DNA of 48,649 bases from Psilocybe azurescens (Eukaryota > Basidiomycota > Agaricomycetes > Agaricales > Agrocybaceae): NCBI GenBank assembly GCA_023853785.1, contig JAJIRX010000723.1:1-48649 (forward strand). The letters are read 5' to 3'. Below the pieces are notes generated by a model. The model worked only from the letters and a program-made list of their open reading frames with translations. It was not told where the DNA came from and searched no databases. Shown piece by piece: positions 22,047 to 30,589 of the stretch; position 1 is the stretch's first letter, and each line of letters begins with the position of its first letter. The position numbers were made by a program, and so were the translations under genes.

Positions 22047-23726
22047 TGCGAATTATGGCGCACTGTCGCCTCCTCCGGCCGAGCGGTCCGTTTAAACAAG
22101 TGGTGAGCATGTACGCAATATGCACGAATGGAGACGGAGGGACAACGACATTGGACTGGTAAGTATAATAGAAAGAATTTCGGCCTTGTAAAACACCCTC
22201 GAAGAGTACGCCAAATCATCCCGCACCAAACCAATGTACCGTGTCCAACTTTGATTGCTTCCCTTCGCAAATAGGCCTACGCGCTCGCTGAAGCGTCGAT
22301 AATCGTCCGTCTTCTACAATACTTCCAACGAACGCTCTGCGAAGTGTGTCAATCGCACTCTTCTCTCGTCTCCGACATGAAACAAGCCTGTGATGCCAGT
22401 CCATGACAAGTCTCCTAAGCCCAGACCCGCACAGATCAACGAGGAGAATCTGCAACGCGCGATCCCGGTAGGGAGTTCGAACAAACAGCCAGTCACTGTA
22501 GTTAGAAACGTTTGCTATGAGTAAAAAATATGACTGAATCTTACTGTCGAGGGATATTACAATGTAATTTACACTGATATCTTGCCGAAGCCGCCCACCA
22601 GTAGCGATATATTTCTCTACTCTATCGACGCACTCCCCGGTGGGCAGAGTGCCTGCAATGTTAAGCATCCAGGCCACTGGAGATATTATTCCAGTCAAGC
22701 CGCTTCGACTACAGTGACGGATAAGCCGAAGCTCGCAAAACGCCGATTGGATTACAGTCACCTCTGTGCTTACTGTGAGCCTGACGGCCCACCGAGCAAC
22801 TAGATGCCAGAGTGTATTTATAGCGCCATTTTGATGTAACGGTTACGGCTTGTCGGACTAGCATGACTAGCTTACACTTACGCGTCTATTTCTGCGGTGT
22901 TGCGAATCTCTGATTAGTTCATCCTTGATATGAGACACATAAACTGAGTAATAGATATTGCTAAAGGTATATGAGTCAAGACTCGGATGTCCTATTATTG
23001 GGTTGCTTATTATTTCTGTAACATTCCATTTCCTCACGTCTGCTTCTCATCAGATTCCAGAATTCCTTTGAAACATGTCGTATAAAATTGCTGACGGGGC
23101 ATGGTAAAAATCATCTGCCATGCCGACTGAAGTTCTTGGATGGGTATCTCTACCTTCTACTAGTAGCAAGACCCTTAACATCCTAAGGGTTAGTATTACA
23201 CTAGAATTCCTACGCAACTTAATGAAATCAGCTGAAGGTTAAGCAAAGTTGTAAGGACACTTGCCATATCTGTGACACACAGAAACTTTCTCTCCATTAC
23301 AGCCCACCCTTCCGACTTTAATCCGATAGATTTTCAATTAGGATCCGAATCAGGTCTTGGACATACGCTTACGGCAATTTTGGAGCAAAAATGCTCACAC
23401 ACATATGCAGGTCGATCAACAGTCGCGTATCATAGTTAACCTATGAATAGTCAATCATCCCCAAATATTCAGAACCGTGGAGACGAGACCGTAACACCCG
23501 GTCGTGGCTTGTTTTGGGAAAGATCAAGTAAAAAAGCATACAGGGACGGCACAGGAAAGGTAAAAGGGATACTGCAGTGTCACTGATGCCAGTTTATTCA
23601 GGAGTAAGCGATCGAATTTGGAAATAACACCAGACCTCTACTGCGGTCCAGATTTTCTATAGATCTACGCGTTTCATGTATACGGAAGATAATTGCAGGT
23701 GTCACGACACCTGGAGGACGGTGAGG
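22047..23726. other. No supported gene
   Basis: A minus-strand frame of 181 codons at 22,216-22,761 has no recognised domain and overlaps other frames; I do not support it. The rest is short frames and AT-rich intergenic DNA upstream of the cysteine-rich peptide gene. Confidence 0.4.
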
Positions 23727-23873
23727 AGTATAAAAGACTCTGAGAATCGTTGAATTTTCTTCAAGCTGAGCTTCCTCAATCAACTACAACTTCAGTGCTG
23801 GCCACTTGTAAGTCGTCTTAGACTCCCCCAGAGTCGCTGTGCCATCTTACCGATGATAATATCTATCTTCTAG
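23727..23873 (+). promoter_or_regulatory. TATA box, leader and 5'-UTR intron of the cysteine-rich peptide gene
   Basis: A TATAAAAG lies at about 23,727. A typical start ~30 bp later would give a leader rich in CAA and CTTC motifs. GTAAGT at 23,808 and CTTCTAG ending at 23,873 frame a 66-nt intron in the 5' UTR, 28 bp before the ATG. Such leader introns are common in well-expressed fungal genes. Confidence 0.6.
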
Positions 23874-23901
23874 GACCCTTTTCAAAAACATATCATATAA
23901 A

Positions 23902-24978
23902 ATGCGTTTCACTTCCACCATCATCTTCTGCGCTGTCGTCGCTGCTACGTCTGGTCTCGCTGCATCCATCAGAGATCCCGAGTTCTATCGCCGCTATGAG
24001 AAGTAAATATCTTCTATATTCTCAACCTCGTTCGATCTAATACATCCAACCACATAGCACGGAGTACACGTCTCTCACTCGTCGCACCGTTCCTCTGCAA
24101 TGCGGGTCGCACAACAATCAAGTTATTTGCTCGACCACACATCAATGCCTCTCTGCATCCGCCAGACCGACACGAATTCCTGGTGCGCATGCGACACTGA
24201 ACTCGCATTGCGAGACCGAGTGCTCTTGTCGACAACCACTTGGTGAGATAAGCGGAAATGTGCAGAAGAAAGGATCGCAACGCGCTCCCAGCCGGAGTCC
24301 GTCGCCTCGCCGCCACCGTCGTGAGGTTGAGGAGTAAGTATCTTTGCCATATCAGTTTTGGGATGTCTTGGCTCATTCAATTCTTCAAATTATGTAGCAT
24401 GGATACTTCGTTGACTCGTCGCACTGTGCCCCTTCAGTGCGGGTCGCATAACAACCAAGTTATATGCTCGACCACACATCAATGCCTCTCCGCGTCCGCC
24501 AGGCCAACCCGAATTCCTGGCGCGCATGCGACATTGAATTCGCATTGCGAGACGGAATGCTCTTGCCGACAGCCATTGGGTGAGATCAGCGGAAACGTGC
24601 AGAAGAAAGGATCGCAGCGCGCTCCCAGCCGCAGCCCTTCTCCCCGCCGTCACCGTCGCGATATTGAAGAGTATGTGTTTACTGCGCATCACATGATTTT
24701 AATTTTAATTGATTGAACGATGTAGCGTGGACAGTTCGTTGACTCGCCGCAATGTTCCTCTTCAGTGCGGATCACACAACAACCAGGTGATCTGCCCCAC
24801 GACCCACCAGTGCCTTTCTGCGTCTGGTAGGCCAACCCGAATTCCTGGAGCGCATGCAACCTTGAACTCGCACTGCGAGACTGAGTGCTCTTGCCGCCAG
24901 CCTCTTGGTGAAATCAGTGGAAACGAGCAGAGGAAGGGCAGTCAGGGCCGCAGGCCTGCTTCTCCCCGTCGTCACTAG
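23902..24978 (+). CDS. Secreted precursor with three six-cysteine modules
   Basis: Four coding exons (23902-24002, 24058-24333, 24398-24670, 24726-24978) give about 300 aa; introns are 55, 64 and 55 nt. Exon 1 encodes a signal peptide (MRFTSTIIFCAVVAATSGLA). Exons 2-4 each encode one module of about 90 residues, and every junction is phase 2, so modules can be gained or lost without frame change. Each module starts SLTRR, has six cysteines in the order LQCGS, QVIC, HQC, NSHC, TEC, SCRQP, and ends in a basic Ser/Arg/Pro tail. Modules 1 and 2 end PSPRRHRR followed by an acidic link; module 3 ends SPRRH then the stop. The dibasic RR and KK sites fit Kex2-type cleavage in the Golgi, which would release repeated cysteine-rich peptides. 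I know of no named family for it. The role is unknown; effector, antimicrobial or signalling peptide are all possible. Confidence 0.85.
24058..24333 (+). repeat. Cysteine-rich module 1 (exon 2)
   Basis: 92 codons, phase 2 at both ends. It encodes the first six-Cys unit and ends RRHRREVEE. Its codons differ from module 2 at about 30 places over 83 aligned codons, with no amino-acid change across SLTRR to HRR apart from the leading residues. Confidence 0.85.
24398..24670 (+). repeat. Cysteine-rich module 2 (exon 3)
   Basis: 91 codons, phase 2 at both ends. The second unit begins DMDTSLTRR and ends RRHRRDIEE. Its peptide core is identical to that of module 1. Confidence 0.85.
24726..24978 (+). 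repeat. Cysteine-rich module 3 (exon 4)
   Basis: The last unit begins DVDSSLTRRNVPLQCG. It has a few replacements relative to modules 1 and 2 (VICP for VICS, SASGRP for SASARP, EQRKGSQGRRPASP in the tail) and ends SPRRH before TAG. All six cysteines are kept. Confidence 0.85.
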
Positions 24979-26273
24979 ATACTACAAGTTTTGCTTATCC
25001 GTATCATGTAGCTTTCCGTGAATTTGACGAATTGGGTTATATTCGCATTGTGTGATCTCTTTTAGCTTTCGGCTCCTAAACGATCCAGTGAACACTACTC
25101 TGAAGTGTCGGGAGCCTCAGGAAATTGTATGTCTTCCTAAGCTCTCAAATTAATACATCGAGTTATATTGAGGTTAGCTATTCTCGTCTGTGGAGTCGTA
25201 GTCCTGCATTCCACGTTATTTTATTTTGGGGCACCGAATAAGTCAACTACGTAGGTTATCTTTTTGCTCTCTTCGAGGTCTTACCTAGAACTGAACTTTA
25301 TTACTGAATTAGGGTACTACGGTCTACATTAGATATCAGTGTGGCGCATTACGATGTATCGGTGTATGCTGGTCTCCGGTGTAGTGTGGCGCAATCACCG
25401 CGCATGTCCTTTTCCGGGCATCTCGGTCAACTCCCTTGTGACGCTTGAGCACTTTCTTACAATAGACTGACAACTCATAACTTTTAACATCATTGCACTG
25501 AATAGTTAATGTTAAAATGACAAAGCAAAACAAATCTAGAAGTAACACGATTAAAGTTATCAGAGACCAGCCGCCAATAACACTACTGTGCTCTGCTTCA
25601 CATACATATAGAGGCGAGTCAGCTGTTCCATCAATATTGAGAATGACCGTGTGGCTAATAGCTTTAATAAACAGTCAACTTGAAGTATGCGCACCCATGA
25701 CATAGCCGCCAGCAAAAATGGCAGTGACAATGACTTAAAATCTAGTATTTCTCAAATTTCTATTAGTAATCTATGTGAATACTCAGATTCTCCAACACGA
25801 TCATGGTAGTAGCCTTCTCTGATCATGGCACACTGACAGTGGCGATCTTTTCATCATCGTGGCTGGGACACGATCAGGCCTTCCATTATGCACCATGTAA
25901 ATGGCCCTCCGAATCTCCGACCGGCAAAGTAGCACCCCCCTCAGACAAGACCTATGGAATCCCATAAGGCCATATATTCGACAGGGGCTAGTGGCCCAAT
26001 GACATACTGCAACAACTCGTTCTTGTTATTGTACTGAACAGAACACATTGTCGTTCTGCATTACACAAGGGCCCAATAACAAATTTCGTTGTCCTTTACC
26101 ATCACATTAATAGCCATGCACAAATCGTTCCAGAAATTTCCTCGAGTACATATCAGGTCCCCGGGAATAGCTATAAATACCATCGCAAACGGAGATGGAA
26201 TATCCAGTTCCTTTCCTGCATTCTTCTTGTTCACAACACATACCACAAAAGAACACTCGCTCGCTCCCGTACT
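24979..26273. other. Non-coding part of the left arm
   Basis: No gene is supported. The stretch has mirror-image homology to 46.8-48.09 kb. It holds a GTGTGGCGCA-containing short repeat (near 25,340 and 25,386) and, at its right end, the promoter-like GCTATAAATACC near 26,168. Confidence 0.5.
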
Positions 26274-26305
26274 ATGGTCAACTCATCGAGGGTCGCCTTA
26301 CCGAG
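26274..26305 (+). pseudogene. F-box-like ORF start, cut by the retrotransposon
   Basis: An ATG at 26,274 opens MVNSSRVALP, about 100 bp downstream of TATAAATACC. The frame is cut at 26,305 by the LTR element and resumes at 34,711 with NLSAELFHPF, a match to the start of an F-box. The mirror ORF on the right arm (46,684 leftward) starts MVNLETC and contains DLSAELFSPF without any insertion. So the element landed within a short coding sequence after its tenth codon. Confidence 0.5.
26301..26305. repeat. Target-site duplication, left
   Basis: CCGAG immediately before the left LTR; the same five bases follow the right LTR at 34,706-34,710. Five bp is normal for Ty3-type integrases. Confidence 0.9.
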
Positions 26306-26481
26306 TGTTACGACCGTACCATACATACGCGCTACATACCATATATAGACCGATCATATAGGGGTCACGCCCCTATATAATCCCGAAGTTCCACCTCCCT
26401 GTACCGTAGTCTCTACCTTGCCAATATACTCCCACCTCCTCTTCTGTGTCGTCTCCGTATCTCCTGAGTCCTCGCCTGACA
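26306..26481 (+). repeat. Left LTR, 176 bp
   Basis: Begins TGTTACGACCG and ends GCCTGACA. It contains TATATAA at 26,374-26,380 and the predicted transcript start near GTAGTCTCTACC at 26,406. It has one extra G relative to the right LTR (CCCGAAG against CCCAAG). Confidence 0.95.
26356..26380 (+). promoter_or_regulatory. LTR TATA box inside a 9-bp hairpin
   Basis: ATATAGGGG (26,356-26,364), loop TCACG, then CCCCTATAT (26,370-26,378) form a perfect 9-bp stem, and the TATATAA box overlaps its 3' side. The right LTR has the same structure. The expected start site lies about 30 bp downstream. Confidence 0.6.
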
Positions 26482-26483
26482 TC

Positions 26484-26496
26484 AGGTAGAGACTAC
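26484..26496 (+). promoter_or_regulatory. Self-priming primer-binding site
   Basis: AGGTAGAGACTAC, two bases after the left LTR, is the exact reverse complement of GTAGTCTCTACCT at 26,406-26,418 inside the same LTR. That LTR segment lies 32 bp after the TATA box, where the RNA should start. This is the arrangement known from Tf1/sushi elements, where the mRNA 5' end folds back to prime reverse transcription, so no tRNA primer is needed. Confidence 0.8.
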
Positions 26497-27016
26497 TTCA
26501 ATAACTCTTCCCGACTCTCCCTTACCTCACCGCCCTTTCCCTTACCTCCTTTTGAATCTGAAACATTGCCCCTTCACCCTGCGTTCGGCCTCTGCCTTTT
26601 TTTTGGGCAGCATATATCGCGCATATATTCTACCTTTGTCTTCCCCGCCCTTACGTATTTCGGCCTCCCCTTCCGTCGCCCCATCACGGGCGCGTCTTTT
26701 TGGATGGTCCCACGCCCGTTTTGTTAACCGGCGACCTCGCCGTCGTCTCCACTACCGCCACAACAGGGCCACTTTGTACTACGCCTCTCTCAGCCGCTGT
26801 CGCCCTGCACCCTGGTCTGGCCCTTTCATCCTAGTGGAGTGCCTCGGTTTTCTCATTGAGGTCCCGTTCGAAACCATTCCTCGACGACCTTCTGCCTGCA
26901 ACATTCTGTTTTGGTCGCTTTTTCTTTGACTGCTAGCTGTTTTCTAGCCTATTCTACTCTTTCTGCGCTCTGTTGTCTACTTTTGTCTCTGAACTTCTCT
27001 CTTGGCGCTCCTCTTC

Positions 27017-27847
27017 ATGTCTTCTGATCCTCTGCCTGGTTCGCGTTCTCCTTCCCACGGCCGTGAAATCTCGTAGGAAAGCGGCTTCCCCTCTGAATCC
27101 CGTTCCCCTGGGTGGTGACTTCTTGCCTGGCGGCATGGGCCTCGGTAGCCTAGGTGTTGGTATGCCCGCAGGCCCCTCTGGCCCTGCACCCCCTACCCTC
27201 ACGTACTCTCCCGCCCCTGTGCTGACTACTGATCATCTCGATCGTATTCTGGCCGCTAATCACGAGAGAACATCCGATCATCTTGATCGTATCCTTGCCG
27301 CTAACCGGCGAGAGCATGTTGTTGCTCCTCCAGGACTGGAGTGCGTCTGTTCCTCATAGTGCCCCCGCTGCCGCTCTGGCTCTCGTTCTCCTGCTCCTGC
27401 GCCCGTGTCCAAAGGCTCGTCGCGCCGTCTACATCTCAACCTACCTCCCGAATTCGATGGGTCGTCTGCGAACGTCGTCAACTTCCTTGCCATGATTCGT
27501 AGCCACATTATTGCCAACCCCCTTGACTTTACAGAGGTCAAAACTCAGGTCATTTTCTTACTTTCTTATTGCTCCAAGGGGTTTGCGATGACCTGGCGCA
27601 ACCAGCTTGATGGCCGAGATTGACTGTGGTGATTACGAAGTCACTACGTGGGACGCTTTCGAGACTTTGTTCAAAGACTCGTTCCTCAACCACTACTCCG
27701 CTGACGACGCCGCCCGTGAAATTGCTCTCATCTGCCAGGGCAAGCTGCCGGCTCAAGAATTCCTCATTTCCTTCGATGAGCTGGTTGTCCGCTCGCGACT
27801 TCAATGACAGGGCTGTCATCTACGCCCTGAAGAACGCGCTGAGATGT
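27017..27847 (+). pseudogene. gag, first part (frameshifted)
   Basis: Gag forms the particle in which reverse transcription occurs. ATG at 27,017 opens MSSDPLPGSRSPSHGRE, then a stop or shift near 27,075 moves into a Pro/Gly-rich frame with two DHLDRILAAN repeats. A further shift near 27,360 leads to LHLNLPPEFDGSSANV, the capsid start typical of fungal Ty3 gags, and another near 27,610 to TTWDAFETLFKDSFLNHY and LISFDELVVRS. After ALKNALR...LVQ the similarity stops at the 2-kb insert. At least four frame changes occur. Confidence 0.75.
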
Positions 27848-27849
27848 TT

Positions 27850-29815
27850 AGTGCAGGGTGACTTTGTAATTGCCCAATACACAACACCCAATCAAATATT
27901 TATATTGATCAGTTCGATCTGGGAGGGTAAGCTCGTAAGGCTTATTACAATAACTAGTTTAGCAGAGTACAGACTTAGACGATCGCTCTGGGGTGATCAC
28001 TAGTAGCTAGAGAACGTTTTTACAGGCTAGTACACACAAGGCACTTGAATAGTAAGGGTGATCTCTCTTATATGAGGGCGATCACCAATATCAGGGGGGA
28101 TCGCTTTTGGGGGCGAGTGTACACGGGACACTTAACAGTTTCTCTTTATAAAACCCAAACTCAAACTTTGTCAAACACTATAAGCGATCACCCGTATTAA
28201 CACATAGTAGATCCTTGGTTCCTATAAGCAACTGGGCACACTAGTCCACAGTCCTTAGTTTACTATAGGCAACGTCCTGAAAACAGTCGGATTTCTCTGA
28301 CAGTCGTCCCTAGTTACTATGAGCGATCACTAGCCTTTATAGGGTTCCCACCCGTACTTAATAATCCCCAGGGCAGTCTTACTATAGGCAACGTCCTGAA
28401 CAGTCGGAGTTCTCTGACAGTTGTCCCTAGTTACTATGAGCAATCGCTAGTTGTATAGGGTTCCAATCCGTACTTAACAATCCCCAGGGCAGTCCACGGA
28501 TGACTTATAAAAGCCTGCTTATCAAGTCTAATAGACCTGACGTTGAATATCACAATGGCGATCGCTCACGAAACCAGGTAACGCCCTAATTGTTTAAGGT
28601 GAACTGCAGTGTTCGATCTCTTATCACACAAATCACTAGTCCTCGAAGTGTTAACACTAGAATTCTTATTCAGAGTAAATTCTGATATCAAATCTGGGGT
28701 GTAAATTACTTGGTTCCTATTCTAAGATACAGGACTGTTTTTATAGACTAAATAGATACTTTGGCTTGTGATAATTGAAAGAGACTAAGAGAAAAGGAAG
28801 GAAATGGACCGCGTGCTGCCTAGCCTTTGCTGCACCAATTATAATAGTGGAAAGTACTAGTTTGCCTGGGCTACGGCGCTTATTTGAAGATAACATGGTT
28901 GTCCATGCGGCAGTGCCTTCTTGGGTAGCGATCACCCAACTTATTTTATCAGATGGCTCGCGGCTAAGGCATGTCGGGACTAGATTACTTAGGGGTATAT
29001 TTCCTAGGAAACCCTCCCAAGGTTCCCCAGCACAGTTGCTATTGGTTTAGGACCCCTGGAACAGCAGGTGCCCTTATCATGAGGCAAGTTACCTCTAGTA
29101 TCGTGTGGCGATCGCTGGCTGGGCGATCGCTCACTCACGTTGGCTGTATTGCAAATTACAAGTTTTTATAGTCGGATCTAGTAGACCGCCATATGCTGAG
29201 CTGTACACAAGATTTCAATTGCCAATACATTCGGTCCATGGGGCGATCACCCGTGTGGCGCAGTGATGCCTGATCCCTGAGCGGTTGATCGCCTAATTTA
29301 GTGAACAGCCTTTGTGAGGCCTGGACACAGTGATCGCTTTTGCTAATTAATAAGGTTTTCATCACTTGGCGATCGCTTGTAAGACACTGGTGGGTGTTAC
29401 CCCTTGTAAGAGCCAAGGTCATTTCTTAAGGGTTTCTTCTTTGCATGGGACTAATAGTATGATCAATGGAGCGGGTGATCGCTTCGGACGCTCGGTTAGG
29501 GTTGCTTTGATAGCTGTGTAGGAAACTAAAGGTAGTCTTTGATTCGTAGCACTGATTAATAGGCCACACTACACCTTAGTTAGTTTGTAAGGTCTATTAC
29601 TCTTGTTGGCCCACTAGGAAGTAAAGCCTCAAAGCCTAATAGTCTGGCGTATCTCCTACCCTTCACTAGTATAATGTACTAGTTTATTACAGATAACAAT
29701 CGCAAAAATAAGGGCCTCTGTATCTCACTATGAATTGTAAGCTCAGAATGGTTTACACCCTTTCAGCGCTCAACCCTGCCCTGCTACATGAAATCAATCG
29801 CACCACGTCAGTGTT
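27850..29815. other. About 2 kb insert in gag, rich in GCGATCGC/GCGATCAC
   Basis: Gag similarity breaks after about 27,850 and resumes near 29,820 (ATACAGCGGATTGG...). The DNA between is AT-rich, has no long open frame, and carries many copies of one palindromic motif: GCGATCGC at 28,558, 29,108, 29,123 and 29,369, GCGATCAC near 28,077, 28,184, 28,322, 28,926 and 29,240, and several GATCGC variants. ACTAGT/CTAG is also frequent. It holds a 119-bp tandem duplication. I could find no clear terminal inverted repeats or target duplication, so boundaries are approximate and the origin unknown. Confidence 0.7.
28262..28497. repeat. 119-bp tandem duplication inside the gag insert
   Basis: The unit starting ACTATAGGCAACGTCCTGAA at 28,262 repeats from 28,381. 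Shared landmarks are TTCTCTGACAGT, GTCCCTAGTTACTATGAGC, TATAGGGTTCC, CCGTACTTAA and ATCCCCAGGGCAG. Differences are a few substitutions and two small indels. Confidence 0.9.
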
Positions 29816-30586
29816 GACATCATACAGCGGATTGGTGTCGCGCTGCGCTTGAGCAAGACCACAAATTGCGGGAAGTCGAGGCCTCCCTCGCCCCACTCTC
29901 AAAACCGGTGGAAGCTCCCTTTCTCCTCCCGCCCCCTACGCTGCTCCGCCTGCTCCGGCAAACGCGACCCCGCCACCCCCAACACCTGCGCCTCATGCCT
30001 CTTTGCCCGCGTCCCTCTCGGCACCCGTGGCTCGCCCCAGGACGGACCTTGCCTCTATGGCATGTCACAATTCGCGGTGTTAAGGGTCACCTGGCGCGGT
30101 CCTGCCCCAAGCCATACGATGTGACTTTTCGGGCGCAACACTAGAGCAAGATTGGCACAAGCCCGTTCAATGCTTGAGCAATTCGACGCGCTCCCGGACG
30201 CTGATCGTGAAGAGATTTTCCGTGTGGAAGAAGGTTATGGCGATGACGAAGCACCTATGGAGGATTTTGTAGATGCCGCCCGAGTGACTGACGCGTCCTC
30301 GACGGTGAGCGACACCTTGCATGTATTATATGATTCAATACACCGCTTTGCTGCTTTACAAACCGCGTCTGCTACAGATCCTGTGTCTACTTCCCCTCCC
30401 TTTTCTACTGTATTCCCCTTTTGTGCTTCATCTCCTGTCTCTGCTACCCCTCCTATCCCGACTTCTGTTCCCCTTCTCCGTTCTGCTACACACTCCTTTC
30501 CGCCCTGTTGGGTCCACCGGCGCCTGTGCTTCCTTGAGTTCCCCGACGATTCCTTGTCCTGTCCCTGTAGCCCCAACTCTGCATAG
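29816..30586 (+). pseudogene. gag, second part with CCHC zinc knuckle
   Basis: After the insert the frame contains EQDHKLREVEASLAPLSKP, a Pro/Ala-rich linker and a zinc knuckle at about 30,060-30,108 of the pattern C-HN-C-GVKG-H-LARS-C, which binds the element RNA. One extra base inside the knuckle (CAATTCGCGG where CAATTGCGG would fit) shifts the frame, so the second Cys is read only in the other frame. An acidic stretch follows (DALPDADREEIFRVEEGYG). Confidence 0.7.
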
Positions 30587-30589
30587 AAA

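Noticed and set aside
22216..22761. Minus-strand open frame of 181 codons
   Set aside because: No recognised domain, no splice support, and another frame overlaps it. Not reported as a gene.
26446..26929. Pro/Ser/Phe-rich frames after the left LTR
   Set aside because: They lie in the untranslated leader of the retrotransposon, before the gag start, and have no domain.
27850..29815. Bacterial (cyanobacterial HIP1-type) DNA because of GCGATCGC
   Set aside because: The motif matches, but the island has no bacterial coding sequence, is AT-rich, and sits inside a fungal element. Contamination or transfer is not supported.
27850..29815. hAT-type transposon from CAGGG-like ends
   Set aside because: CAGGGT near 27,862 and CCCTG near 29,780 are suggestive, but the ends do not continue as inverted repeats and flanking 8-bp sequences do not match.
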